From contig JAWZYU010000019.1 of the NCBI GenBank assembly GCA_038380435.1, forward strand, positions 33,133,801-33,197,800: 64,000 bases of DNA, in the 5' to 3' direction. The notes under the pieces are model-generated. The model did no database searches. It was given only the letters and a program-made list of their open reading frames with translations, and was not told the DNA's origin. Positions 51,151 to 62,873 of this stretch are shown one piece after another. A program made the position numbers and the translations under genes. The first letter of the stretch is position 1; every line of letters starts with the position of its first letter. Source of the stretch: Ryuthela nishihirai. Its lineage: Eukaryota > Arthropoda > Arachnida > Araneae > Heptathelidae.

Positions 51151-52152
51151 GGCGCTACTATCACATGCAATATCTTAAATGCCAAATTTTCATATCGCTA
51201 GATACCCGAGAAAACTCGATTTGACATCATTGGATTTCTCTTTTTGGGGATAGATTAAAATCATCGCTTATAAAAAAAACTCGGAATTTTTGGCATTTAA
51301 ATTAATAATTTACAGCTTCAAATCACTTCCGCTGTTGCATTACATCAGACATGCTTAGTCGAATATGACGGAAGTTGAAAATACCACGTCACCAACAGGG
51401 ATTAAAGTCTGTTGAACACAAAATTTTCAGTCTCTTGAGATTTTGTGCATACAATTACTTTTTCTGCTTAATTGTTTAGCCTTTAAATTATTGATATTTT
51501 TTATAATGACCCACTATTAGTTGAAGATGACCACACATCCCACTTCCTAAGAAATGGGCCTATATCCTTCAGAAAGCAATGAAAGGAACGTTTGCTTGAA
51601 TTCTTAATTCTTTAATAATAATAAGAACAACAGCAGAAACTATACTTTTCTATTAATTTATCAAACATTACATCACAAACAACTTCCAATCATTTTTAAT
51701 ATAAACGACAAGAAAATAAAATACTAAACGATAAATTTTTTGTCATTACGCCCAAATTTTTTGTCATTATTAAACCGCCCAAATGCTATTTATGAAATTA
51801 AACTGTTTTTGTTAGAAATGTAGAAGAAGCTCTGATACCAAAAACAAATCTTACACCATCGCAAGGAGAATTCTAAAATTTTTTTTTCCAGTAACAATTT
51901 TTCAAGCTTGCAAGCTTTCCCAAAATAATTTTTCCAGTAACGCTTCTTATTTCCACTCTTAAAATGCCCAAAGCTGAAGACAGTGATAGAACATAAACTT
52001 CACTTTGAACCAAGTCCCGATTCTAATTTTCTCCTTTGTATCGCGCAAAGTTGATGTTGTGTTGGAACAAAAACTTCTACAAAGTCCCAGAGAAAGAAGT
52101 CTTCCTGAAAACGAATTTCTTAAACCACTCAGATCGTTTGTTATCGCCCTTG
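51151..52152. other. AT-rich, no gene recognised
   Basis: No known repeat or coding sequence recognised. A short direct repeat, AATTTTTTGTCATTA, occurs twice near 51735-51770, and AGTAACAATTTTTCAAGC and AATAATTTTTCCAGTAACG near 51890-51940 are similar. Confidence 0.45.
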
Positions 52153-52154
52153 TA

Positions 52155-52275
52155 CAGTCGCTCAAAAAAGTATCCGAACACTATGGTTGATAACAGAATT
52201 CAGAAAAAATATCTGGCAACGATTTTTTTTAGAAATTAGGAAAAAAAGAAAATCGGATACTTTTGTGAGCGACTG
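52155..52275. mobile_element. 121-bp TA-flanked MITE
   Basis: CAGTCGCTCAAAAAAGTATC at the left and the complement of CAGTCGCTCACAAAAGTATC at the right form terminal inverted repeats of about 24 bp. TA dinucleotides flank both ends (52153-52154, 52276-52277). The AT-rich interior is non-coding. CAGT... termini and the TA target fit a Tc1-type transposase in trans, but no copy of the parent element is in this window. Confidence 0.92.
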
Positions 52276-52277
52276 TA

Positions 52278-53415
52278 CGTCACTGAAAAACTTTCTCTTT
52301 AATGCTCTGAAACGTTAATACTATGTGCTCTATAAACATTAGATCTTTATCTTTGACATTTTATTTTTAATGACTCAAACCGTATTTCCCCACTATTTCG
52401 CAACTTGAATATTTTAACGAGCACATCTAGCACAAAAAAAAAATTCCATGCGTACCTCTAATGACAGCTTATATCTGTACCCACTTAAAATCGTTGCCGG
52501 TAATGTTAAACGTATTTGCTTATCTGACTATGATGAAGAGGTCACCTTGCAAGCCTTTTGAACTGCGGGGGCAGGGTTAGTGGTTCACCGGGTTAAATAA
52601 GGGGTCGGGCCTCTCTCTCTCCCTCTGCTCCCTGTCCTGTTCCACTTACCTTGGTCGCTTTTACCCAGAACTTAACCCCCGTTTAACTCAAGTGTCATTT
52701 TCTTGAACCTAGTGTTTCACTCGGCAGTCATTTACATTACTATTCTCATTGTTCCCTGTAGTCATTAAGAGTGTTTGGATTTCTTCATATCACTGTGGGT
52801 TCACAGGGAAAACAAGGGACACTTTAGCAACTCCCGCATTTTTTATGATGTCCTTTTTTCCTTCCCCCTCTTTTCTCCTTCTATCTTGATGCAATTGTGA
52901 CGACTTCCATCTCGCTGTCCTGACCTTATTCCACGTGACTCTCTCTTACCTTCTTCTCTTATCAGAACTCCACTCCCTAACCCAGCCTTCTTGGTCCTTT
53001 TTTTTCTGCTATTTACCTTCATTCTGGTATCCCCATCAAGTTTAATCTCTTGCCATAGAGCAATACGGCACTAGGAAAAGGGGCTTTTTGCTGTTGTTGC
53101 AGCTATTCGATGCTGTCCAGAGTGAATTTGTGGAGGCGGCAACTGCTTGCGTTATTTTTTTCTTCTTCTCCATTTCTATACCTGTCTGTCATGCTTCTCA
53201 AAGCTGACAAAAGAGTGCGTTCCGTTTGTGTCGAAACTATTTGCGTCGTTCAGTGTTTGGAACGGCCCACATGTTTTGTATTCATTTTCAGCTTCTGAGC
53301 ATGCGCCAGCGTTACGCCAGCAGTAGTAAGACAAAGAAACGAGATTTATCTTTAACTTTTTTCTCTGCGCAATTGGATATCGAAATTGCTCAGACAGTAA
53401 ATTGACATATTCTTA
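52278..53415. other. Unique-looking DNA, CT-rich centre
   Basis: No repeat family of this window is found here. 52600-53050 is pyrimidine-rich. 53089-53300 contains a TTGCTGTTGTTGCAG acceptor-like stretch followed by a 62-codon frame with a hydrophobic segment (LLALFFSSSPFLYLSVMLL) and no known domain. GAGCATGCGCCAGCG at 53297 resembles an NRF1-type site. Possibly part of a host gene or promoter, but unproven. Confidence 0.25.
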
Positions 53416-53419
53416 GCGG

Positions 53420-54110
53420 GATGATCGTTTGCTCAGTTAATAGCGATCCAGGCTCGTAAGCTGCGGTTCCCGGTTCGGGTCCGAACTGTGTCTCAGTTTA
53501 TATTTTATCTGCTAACATCACTCTACCATAGGGAAGAGTTCAGTTGTTTTACCTCTGAGTGTGCTAAATAGCCAAGTCAGAAGGAGTTCAATGGGTCACA
53601 AAAGAATGGGAAAGGGAACTTGACAGCTGGTAGAGGATAGATGGAAATCTCCCACCAAGGTCACCCTCTCGGGAAGAAAGGGAACATTAGATGGGGTTCG
53701 AAAGGTCGCTGTTCATCGAATTAAATGTAAGACCGTAGCTCCTTGTGCAGGAGGGCCATACCTTGTGCAGGAGAGCCATACCTTGTGCATTAAAGAACAT
53801 GCTGGATAGTCTTGACCAGAGGTTTCCATCTGTCTCCTAACAGATGTCAAGTGGTTCCACTTACATCTTCTCTGATCCCTTGAGATACTTGTGACTTGGT
53901 CATTTAAACCAGTGTGTGTGTGGAGTAAACTGCCTTTCAGAGGTAAAACAACCCGACAAATAATCAGCATACAGGAGACTCAGACATGGTAAAGAACACG
54001 CTGGATGTTCTTGATCGGAGGCGTCCATTCTGCCTCCTAACATCTGTCCAGTCGGTTCCCTTCTAGTTCTGACCATTGGGATACTTGTGCCCTTAAGTTC
54101 CAAAGAGTGC
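53420..54110. mobile_element. Rearranged SINE-A fragments
   Basis: 53420-53520 is a plus-strand head (TTTGCTCAGTTAATAGCG, CGGTTCGGGTCC). 53535-53665 is a minus-strand tail (GTTGTTTTACCTCTGAGTG). 53670-53955 is a plus-strand body (to TTCAGAGGTAAAACAACCC) with a 24-bp tandem duplication of CCATACCTTGTGCAGGAG. 53985-54110 is another plus-strand middle. All are old and diverged. Confidence 0.75.
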
Positions 54111-54531
54111 TGCAAAACAAGCAGTTGCGAAGTGTCCATGGAAGCAAAAAAAGTAGTGGTTCCCTTAAAACTTTCATTAAAAAAAATAAGAAATATAAAT
54201 TAAATATATCTAAATGTTTTGACATAAAAGTAAAAGCATTTTCATAACTTTAATAAGTTTATTCAAATATAAAGTTGACTTTTACATAATATTCCTCGAA
54301 TTTTTCTGTTATGTTATACTGTAAAATTAACAGAAGCACCATTCTGCCAGTCTAGTCGAGCTAGGAGTGAAGAATCTCGCTTCATCGCTACTGCATTGGT
54401 TATTGTATCTTACAGCGTCAGTTACATCTTCCATATTCAATTCACAGAATGCAATGAGCAGAAATTCCTTTCGCTGGAAGCACTTTCCCATTGCTTTGCA
54501 TAATATTTCACATCTTTCTTACTAACAACCT
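54111..54531. other. No feature recognised
   Basis: AT-rich DNA; nothing recognised. Confidence 0.4.
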
Positions 54532-54914
54532 GGGGCGGGGGTGGCTCAGTCGGTAGCGCGCCAGGCTCGTAATCTGTAGTTCTCAGGTTCGAATCCCAGC
54601 TGGGTCAGCGTTCAGATTTATCTCCGCAAAATTCCCCGCCTTGCCCAAGGTCAGTAGGGGACACCGATGGGCTTGGTAAAGGCCGCGTCCGTCGGATGGG
54701 ACGTTAAGCCGTGGTCCCGTGTGCGGGAGATCCATACCCTATGCACGTTAAAGAACACGCTGGACGGCCTTGACGGGAGGCTACCATCTGTCTCCCAACA
54801 GCTGTTCCAGTGGGTCCCCTCCCCCAACCTTCTCTGAGCCTTCGGGGTCCATGTGACCTGGCCATTTAGCCCATGGTGTGCAAAAAAGTGCTGCACAGAG
54901 GTAAAACAACAAAA
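54532..54914 (+). mobile_element. SINE-A, near-consensus
   Basis: GGGGCGGGGGTGGCTCAGTC to AGTGCTGCACAGAGGTAAAAC. Only scattered differences from the copies at 27563 and 57845. No clear flanking duplication found. Confidence 0.95.
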
Positions 54915-55544
54915 CAGTTATTAGTAAGTATTCAAGTAGCAAAACTGCAATACTTCGCTCTCTTTGAAAGCATTCGATATCGCTGAAGTATTTTGTGTTC
55001 TTCATAGTTATGTAGATGGCATTGTAAAGTAAAAAACGGACTAGAATTCATACGTTCAGGGAATAAGATTACAAGAAATGCAGGTCAGAGTGCAAATTGA
55101 AAAATTAAACTCCCATTTGTATGTTTTGCAGGAAGTTATTTTATAATGAAGTTTATTCTCTTGTGTCGTAATAAACATTTCATTGATTAACTGTTTACCT
55201 GCGTGCTGGAAATATCCGAGAAATTTTAATGTATAAAACTTTAGTTTCTCATAAGGTAAGAATTGCATATTAATTTATGAAATACATTTGGTGTTTGATA
55301 TGTAACGTATAATTAGGATTGCAGTAATTTTCATTTTTCGATTTCTTATTTTCATCGATACTACAACGTAGTAAAAAGCCAAACGAATTTTTGTGTGAAT
55401 GAAAAAACCAGCAATATTCATAAAATTTTATGTATTTAAGGTTTTACAATTTTCGCCCATTTGCTTTTCATAGTTCATTTTCGAAAATAAAGTTCTGTTT
55501 TTGCAAATTTCAGAATTTTTCAAGAGCCGCATAATATATTTCTT
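54915..55544. other. AT-rich, no feature
   Basis: Nothing recognised beyond short domain-less frames. Confidence 0.45.
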
Positions 55545-55547
55545 ACT

Positions 55548-55700
55548 CCGTAGCGTGGTTAGCATGCTTGGCTGTTGATCAAAGAGACCTAGGTTCGAGA
55601 TCCCTGGTAAGGCGTGGATGTTTGTGTGTTATTTTTCTGCTGAGGTCCCACCATCTTCCTGTCTGACCTCTTTGGTAAGCAGCTACTTGAGTGGGGGGGG
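55548..55700 (+). mobile_element. SINE-B, diverged
   Basis: TCCGTAGCGTGGTTAGCATG (box A), CTAGGTTCGAGATCCC (box B), GCTGAGGTCCCACCATC, then AAGCAGCTACTTGAG. Internally shortened. Confidence 0.88.
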
Positions 55701-57499
55701 AGAGGGTGAAACAGGACCGAATTTACATCTCATGCAAGCACACCTAATATTATTAATCATAAAACAAAATAATTATTAAACTATATATTTTTACTCTCCC
55801 TAATTAGCAGTGAGACACAACAAATCATCAAGGCTCAATATACCTAGAACCGTTCACATAGAAGACACAAGCTAACTTGCATGTCGAAATGCTCAGTCCT
55901 GAAACTTTCCTTTAAACCTGAAGGCAAAACTGATGTTTGTAGGGCCCTTAACAAATCTATAAAGCAGAAATATGCGTTGTCTGGATTATCCCACATTTCG
56001 TACTGAAACAAGGTTTACTTTACTGATGTTTCCTAGTAACGCAAACCTCAACATAAGCCACATCGTACTGTCTTAAAAAATCAACTCTTTACCTGTAATA
56101 GAATACAGGTTCGAACTCAAAATTAATTTAAACTATGATGCAAATTCTAGATACAAACTGAGAAAACAAGAATGGAAATATTAAAAGGGAGAGAGGTTTT
56201 TAAAAAAATCGTATGAAAAATTTGACATGTTCCGAAGTGATTGTTTAGAGTAAAATTATATAACTTTACTAATGTTTGTCAGAATTTTCAACAGTCATTC
56301 AACTAACATGATTCAAATTTCAAGAAAATAATGAACAAAAAAGTTTAGTCTGGGATAGAGGCCCTCATTGGCCATTGCAATAATAAATAAGGTATGTGCA
56401 CTCTCATCTCGCGAACTAAGGGAACAAGAATGCATAATATATTAATCTTCAAACTAGTTTACGTCAAGATAAAGCTACTAAAGTAGCTGCCTGCAGCCAG
56501 GCCCGGTTTTTTCATTAGGCACATTAGACACTAGCGTAGAGGCGCCAAAATAACCGGGACACCACCATTTAAATACTACAATTTATTTATTTAAGTAACA
56601 ATAAAATTGTGTTTTTTCAATTTTAACTATCTATAGATGTCCATGGAGAGCAAGTACTCTCTTTTCAAACTACTCTTTCTCTCATGATAATGGAAATTTT
56701 TTACAAGAATATGGATTGTGAGGCTAAACACTCTGTTTCCAAAATTATTGGTATATTTCTACGTTATGTGAAAGCAAAACCATATTCAAAGCTCTCTAAT
56801 TTTGAAACTAAGTGTTTTTTGCAGAAAAATGCTGCATAAAATAAATTGTAAGTCTAAATCAAATTTATCAAAATTTAGATTTTAGAAAATATTACTTTTT
56901 ATTAGTTAAAAGAGTTGTTGAAGCCGAAATATTTGACAGCCAATATTGCTGTCATAATCGTCCTAAACACTGTTTCAAAACTGATCCAAACTTTTAAGAT
57001 TACATTTATTTAAGTGAACGATTTGTTATAATTTTAAGGTAAATTCATACGAGTATATTTTTTTAAGATTTACTTTTCGATTTTCCATTTCTTATAACAT
57101 TTTGCTACAAAAGCTTAATTCAAAGTTATGGAGATTCGAATACAGTTTCCGCACAATATGAAAATGTCTTAATATTTTTGATAATTACGTATTATTTAAT
57201 TTTTTTAAATTTAAATTGATAATTTGATTGTAGAATATTACTCTATATTGAATACAAGTTATATTGTTATCCATAATATTAATTTATTACATTAACTTTA
57301 CTATTCATTAACAAAACTCTTATTATTACAATTTCCATATTCGTTTATTTCGATACATTATTTCCATTATTCGTGGTTGTAAAAGAAAGAAAATGTTTTT
57401 ATACGAAATTGGAAGAAGTATTTTTGATAACAGCAGACTACCACTTCGTGTGGCTAGAGACGCATAAGGTGTAAATTCGGACCTGTGTAAAAAAAAAGG
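55701..57499. other. AT-rich region, family E remnant
   Basis: No gene. 56750-56950 looks like a decayed family E copy (TACGTTATGTGAAAGC, ATGCTGCATAAAATAAATTG, CAAATTTATCAAAATTTAGA). 56495-56575 carries GGCCCGGTTTTTTCATTAG, a common start of dispersed non-coding repeats, not otherwise classified. A short SINE-B head remnant (AGCATGCTAACCACTGGGCT) lies at 57510-57545. Confidence 0.4.
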
Positions 57500-57794
57500 T
57501 CTCTTTCAACAATAGCCAAGCATGCTAACCACTGGGCTACGGGGTAATAAAGCAAATGGGTGAAAATTTTAAAACATTAAATACATATAATTTTATGAAT
57601 GATGTTAGTTTTTCAATCACACAAAATTTTGCTTTGGCTTTTTTACTATTTACATAATACAAGTTTATTCAACATAATAGTGCTTATTGCACAATAGTTC
57701 ATTGTATTAAATATTTGAAATTTAATTTAGGCTAAATTAAATGAGAATCGAGGTTCTTCAAAAATTTAGTTAACATTTTTATTAATACCTGTTA

Positions 57795-58372
57795 ATGAAC
57801 AAATTACCCCTCAAACAGCTACTTGCCCCCAGAAATCTGTCAGGTTGTGTTGTTTTACCTCTGAGCGGCACTTTTTTGCACACCATGGGCTAAATGGCCA
57901 GGTCACATGGACCCCGAAGGCTCAGAGAAGGTTGGGGGAGGGGACCCACTGGAACAGCTGTTGGGAGACAGATGGTAGCCTCCCGTCAAGGCCATCCAGC
58001 GTGTTCTTTAACGTGCACAGGGTATGGCTCTCCCGCACACGGGGCCACGGCTTAACGTCCCATCCGACGGACGGCGGCCTTTCCAAGCCCATCGGTGTCC
58101 CCTACTGACCGTGGGCAGGGCGGGGAATTTTGCGGAGATAAATCTCAACGCTGACCCAGCTGGGACTCGAACCTGGGAACTACAGATTACGAGCCTGGCG
58201 CGCTACCGACTGAGCCACCCCCGCCCCAAATCTGTCAGGAGCCTGTCAGCACAATACGCCATGGAGAAGGTTTGTGAGAAAGGCGAGACCTCAGTAGAAA
58301 GAGAACATTCATGCATTATAGCCGGGGCTCGAACCCAGGTTCCTAAGGTTAACCACCACGCTAACTACCCAA
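57795..58372 (-). mobile_element. SINE-B split by a young SINE-A
   Basis: CCCTCAAACAGCTACTTGCC and GAAATCTGTCAGG lie left of the insertion. AGCCTGTCAGCACAATACG, GCGAGACCTCAGTAG, GGGGCTCGAACCCAGG and GCTAACTACCCA lie right of it. Together they rebuild one old SINE-B. Confidence 0.9.
57845..58227 (-). mobile_element. SINE-A inserted in SINE-B, 12-bp TSD
   Basis: AAATCTGTCAGG at 57833-57844 and 58228-58239 flanks a 383-bp copy with intact head, body and tail. One of the cleanest SINE-A copies, useful as a family reference. Open frames on this stretch are SINE translations. Confidence 0.96.
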
Positions 58373-58409
58373 CCATAGTAACACGGATGAACAGTTTGTT
58401 AACAATAAC

Positions 58410-58562
58410 TGGCCTTGATGGGAGGCTACCATCTGTCTTCCAACAGATGTTCCAGTGGGTCCCCTCCCCCAACCTTCTCTGAGCTTTCGGAGTCCTTATG
58501 ATCTGGTCATTTAGCCCACGGTGTGCAAAAAAGTGCCGCTCAGAGGTAAAACAACACAACAC
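58410..58562 (+). mobile_element. SINE-A 3' fragment
   Basis: GGCCTTGATGGGAGGCTACC to GCTCAGAGGTAAAACAACAC. 5'-truncated but not very diverged. Confidence 0.88.
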
Positions 58563-59284
58563 ACCGAGTAGTGGAACGGCGTTCCGGTTCAATGATTCGG
58601 AAGCAGAGAGTAGCGGAACTGTGTTCTATTTTGTTGCAATAATGCTTTTGTTAATTGCTCCCCTACTGAAAATGTCACTCTTCGCCACTGAAAACAACCC
58701 ATCTCATTCTTTTGCTCTTTGCAAAGATCTGTTTTCCATTTCGAGGATTATCTCAATTTTTGAATATCTAAATTCTCAACCCAGAAGCGATAGCATAGTG
58801 TCAGTGTCAACTGCGAAAACTCTCAACTTAACAAGTGATTGATAGGTCATTGACCTCAGACCCATGTGAACTATCGAAGCGTCAACTATGCAGTTTCAGA
58901 GCCTCCCCCGTTGCTACTCATGCTACGCCACTGAATAAAATATGTTTTAAAGATGAAGAAATCGGCATTTTAGAATGGAAATGGCAACGACTCGAAACGG
59001 CTAGCTAATCTTGCATATATTTTAGAGAGTTTGTCCGTCTGTTCGTCTGCTTGAATGGGAACTTCTCCCAAGCGGTAACAGCTAGAGCATCAAATTTCTA
59101 AGCAGCTGCATCTCGTGATAACTTAGTACACTGCAAAGAGTTTGGACCACACAAAATTACCCCCCCCCCCCTAAGAAAAAAAATTTGGGCGAAATATTGA
59201 TGATTTTCCCATTGATGACTTTTCCCATCGATAACTACTACTTTATGCATAACTTTCACCGAGAGCGTATTACTATATTCACAC
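58563..59284. other. No gene recognised
   Basis: A domain-less frame continues from the SINE tail to 58842. A C run lies at 59160-59171. No repeat family identified. Confidence 0.4.
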
Positions 59285-59287
59285 AGA

Positions 59288-59640
59288 GAGCGGGTGTGGC
59301 TCAGTCGGTAGAGCTTCAGGTTTGTAATCTGCAGTCCCCAGGTTCGAGTCCACTGAGTCAACGTTGAGATTTATCTCAGCAAAAACTCCCGTCCTGCTCT
59401 TGGTCAGAAGGGGACACCGATGAGCGTGGAAAGGCCGCCGCCCGTCAGATGGGATGCTAAGTTGAGGCGCTGTGAGTGGGAGAACCATACCCTGTGCACT
59501 TTAAAGAACACGCTGGATGGCCTAACATCTGTCTGCTAACAGCTGTCCAGTGGGTCCCCTTTCCCCAACCTTTTCTGAGCCTTCGGGTCCTTGTGACCTG
59601 ACCTTGTGAGCTTACTGTGTGCAAAAAAAGTGCCTTTCAG
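59288..59640 (+). mobile_element. SINE-A, diverged full-length copy
   Basis: GCGGGTGTGGCTCAGTCGG (box A), CAGGTTCGAGTCCACTG (box B), then the full body to GTGCCTTTCAGAAG. The box-A region reads GTAGAGCTTCAGG, a variant of the consensus. Confidence 0.9.
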
Positions 59641-59645
59641 AAGAA

Positions 59646-60015
59646 AAAAAAAAAACCCACCCATTCATAAGGTATGCGACGGCAGCACTACCAGAGATTT
59701 CGAACACTTGCAGCAGCAGGTTTAATCCCGACCGGACGCTGCTAGGAACCCGATCTCTAAGCACTACACAGGAGGAAATAAGTGGAACCGACAAACCAAA
59801 TTTTCGACCGATCGGTTAAGTACCTGCGAAATTAGAGGAAGCGGAAAACTTCCGCCAACATTGACATCATCTCTGACGTCAAAGAGATGCGTTTCCCCGT
59901 ACCCGTTTGGAACACACTTTTTAGATAATAAATGGACGCATGCTACTTTAAGTCTTTTATTATATATTATGGCCGAGGCAACACCGGACAATTCTTCTAG
60001 TAATAAATAAACACA
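59646..60015. other. No gene recognised
   Basis: A run, then moderately GC-rich DNA (GGTTTAATCCCGACCGGACG; CAAAGAGATGCGTTTCCCC). No repeat family or domain seen. Confidence 0.35.
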
Positions 60016-60318
60016 AAGGCTCAGAGGAGGTTGGGAAAAGGGACTCACTGGATAGCTGCTAGGAAACAGATGGTAGCCTCTCGTCAAGGCCATCCAACGT
60101 GTTCTTTAACGTGCAAAAGGTATGGCTCTCCTGCACACTGGGCCATGGTTTAACATTCCATCCGACGGAGGTGGCCTTTTTAAGCCCATTTGTGTTCTTT
60201 TGACTGAGGGCGGAACGGGGTTCAGCGAAGATATATCTCAATCTCAACGTTGACCCAAGTGGGACTCTAACCTCAGAAATGAAGATTGCGAACCTGGCGC
60301 GCTACTGATTGAGACAAC
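60016..60318 (-). mobile_element. SINE-A, diverged
   Basis: GGCTCAGAGGAGGTTGGGAA, TTTAACGTGCAAAAGGTATG, CCATCCGACGGAGGTGG, GGACTCTAACCTCAG, GCGCGCTACTGATTGAG. The tail end is missing. Confidence 0.87.
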
Positions 60319-60544
60319 TTTTGGTGAGCTATTACGAATAAAACAAACCAGCAAACCCACAAACGAAAAACAAAATGCCGAAAGGCCCGATAGAATGAAA
60401 AACTTTCTCTCTTTCAAAAAAAAGAAAAATGAATCAAAAAGTAGGTTAATCTCGAACGGTTTGTCACTAACCTCCTCTTACAAACATCTGCCATACACTT
60501 CATAATTCTTAACATACCGATCACATACTCGCTATTACTATCTA

Positions 60545-60753
60545 TTCATGTGGGGACCGTATTTTCAGATATATATTCATTGGACTTGCTCCGAGCAGAC
60601 AATCTAGCCAGGATGTTCCACTTTCCCCCAGGGCACGAGGTTAAACTCTATTGTGACGATACTTCCGATCCCTTTTTGCCATTGGCCGACATTTGCAGAA
60701 AGTATGCGGCGCAGCGTAATGACTGGCCGTCTCGCGCCGGTGGCTGCAGATGA
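60545..60753 (+). other. Candidate coding exon
   Basis: An open stretch after an acceptor-like ATTTTCAG (60565-60572) reads IYSLDLLRADNLARMFHFPP, then GHEVKLYCDDTSDPFLPLAD and ICRKYAAQRNDWPSR, to TGA at 60751-60753. Composition is balanced and differs from the SINE-rich surroundings, and the amino-acid mix looks protein-like. I recognise no family. It could be a terminal exon, a decayed gene fragment, or chance. The following sequence (to 61270) is unassigned. Confidence 0.25.
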
Positions 60754-61274
60754 CAACGTAGCGTTAACCCTAACAAAGATTCCGCCTTTTCGTCATACAA
60801 TAGTGACAACGGGGATCTGAACAAGTAGTCAATCAAGACTGCAAAGTAGAGTCACGACACAATGGTGTGTGAAAGGGAGAACAAAAAAAATGAGGTGCTA
60901 AGTTATTCAGTGTGTCAGCTTTATAACATAAATCGACTTTAAGAGATCGATAGCTATTGTATTTAATGGATTTTTTTTAGATGGGCGTATGGTTACATGA
61001 GTGATAACGAGATGGAGATGGAACACAATCAATTGAATCATTTATAAAATGACGGTGATTCTGTTTGTGGTATATTGTGATGTGTCATTTTATGAGGGAC
61101 AGTTTATCGGATAAGTTGAATTATACGTCAGGGGAAACAGTTAAAAGACTAAAGGTTTTGTTCTTCCTGCAACAATGCACTATTTGTAATGGCGGCTCTA
61201 AAGGTAATGCAAGTGAGGCGAAATGAAATAAATAATTACTGAAATATATTTTCCGTAATATTGAAAAAGGTTTG

Positions 61275-61540
61275 TGTTGTTTTGTCACTGAACAACACTG
61301 CTTTGCACACAAGGGGCTAGAAATAGGAAATAAAGATCTCCTTGGTCTCAGAGTTGTTAAGGTGAAGCATAATAATTTTCTACAAACAAATTATACGCAT
61401 TTAAGTTGGGTTGTAAATATCTCTGAGATGCACATTTTTGCACACAATGGATTAAATGACCAGGTCACAAGGACGCCAAGGGTTCTGTAAAGGTTGGGTG
61501 GAGGGGACTCACTGGACATCTGTTGGGAGACAGATGGAAG
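61275..61540 (-). mobile_element. Two SINE-A tail fragments
   Basis: 61275-61325 (TGTGTTGTTTTGTCACTGAA, CACACAAGGGGCTAG) and 61408-61540 (GGGTTGTAAATATCTCTGAG, CACAATGGATTAAATGACCAG, GGGAGACAGATGG). Both 5'-truncated and diverged. Confidence 0.75.
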
Positions 61541-61599
61541 GTATTAAGAAAGAAGAAGAGAAACTTTTAACTCCAGGAGATAAATTCACGAGCGTTTAG

Positions 61600-61965
61600 C
61601 TAATAGAGGAAGCTGCTATGAAAGAAATAAAGAAATTCTACTTTGAAGAAAAGAAATAGAGAAATTCCAGTTAGAAGAAAAGAAATAAATACCCGATGGA
61701 AACCGTCCAAGCAACGTCTCCTAACTCCCAGCCCAAATATGTAGAGCAACGTGTCATATTCGATATCTACGACAATCAAAATTATACAGGGGAGGGGACG
61801 AACACGTGCTTTAGAGGTAATACTGCAGTTGACCGACGCCAATGTCAACGACTCCTGGTGAGGTTAGAGGATACATATGAGAAGCTGATATCTCAGTAGC
61901 CAGGAAGGTGTGCATAGACTAGTACGAAGCGCACTGGTTCACCAGTGAACCAGTGCGCTTCGTCA
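61600..61965 (+). other. Uncharacterised tract with short repeats, an open frame and a palindrome
   Basis: 61616-61690 has a purine-rich direct repeat (AGAAATTCTACTTTGAAGAA / AGAAATTCCAGTTAGAAGAA). A 67-codon frame (61696-61899) begins METVQATSPNSQPKYVEQRV and ends with a stop at 61899. It has no domain I recognise. A perfect palindrome follows at 61924-61963. This may be a fragment of a larger mobile element. Confidence 0.3.
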
Positions 61966-62830
61966 GGACAACATACTTTCGTTAAAGAGAATTATTACTA
62001 AGAGAATAAAACTGTGGACTCTTGACTCTGTGACAGCGATTTTATTCACAGTGTATTTTTTTCCTCTGTTGCGAGATGAACTGACAGTATTCTGACTTGC
62101 ACTATTCTGACAGCACTTGTATACATCTGGAATCTCTTTCATAAAGTATAAGGTATGAATATGTGCAAAGTGATGTACCACTTCGCAAAACATTTATGTT
62201 GAACTCGTGAGATGACACCGAACTCAAAGAACTGAACTACAAATTTTATTTAACGTTGAACTCTGATTTTTATCATTAGACAGTTTGTGGTTAGTCAGCA
62301 GTTAACAGGCGCAACTACTGACTTCTAGCAGGAAGGCGTCAGTCAAGAGTAGTTTGACTAGAGAATTTATGAACACATTTCTTTCATTCGTATATTATTT
62401 TGTCTTTCACTAAAGAGGCTTACGTAATGTAGGATGCCTTTAGTTCCCGAAAGGCCATGTTAGTGCAGACCCTTTCTGGAATTTTAATCGATATAGCAGG
62501 TCGGTGAGAGGGAGGCCCACCCAATTTGTGATATCGTCTGACAGTTAACCCTGGCCGGAGGTCAGCGATCTTCCACATGTCCGAGAGTTGGCAACGACCA
62601 ACAGGACAGAGCCCCGACGACGAACGAGCAAGTAAGACATCAAGACTTTTAGCTCGGAAGTGCCGACGGGAATTAACGGTACTTGGGCTCTCGAGAAACA
62701 GCTGAATAGGAAGAGTAAGTTGGTATGGTAATGTATAGCAAATGAATAGAGTACGTCTTTGTCCATCAGTCACTGTTAATGTCTGAATAAAGGATTGTTT
62801 GTTTTACGAAAGACTGGAGTCGCACATATT
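61966..62830. other. Possible LTR-like or promoter tract
   Basis: Unlike the AT-rich surroundings, 62420-62720 is balanced in composition. AATAAAGGATTGTTTG near 62786 resembles a polyadenylation signal followed by a T/G-rich stretch, an arrangement found in LTRs. No coding sequence, primer-binding site or second copy is visible here, so the assignment is speculative. Domain-less frames occur on the minus strand. Confidence 0.2.
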
Positions 62831-62873
62831 TATTAAGAGGAGCTCAGTATGGAATCCTTGCAATTGCCATAAA

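Noticed and set aside
57845..58482. Long open frames over SINE-A copies, for example 87 and 152 codons here
   Set aside because: The same translations recur at every SINE-A copy on either strand and reflect the repeat, with no start context or domain.
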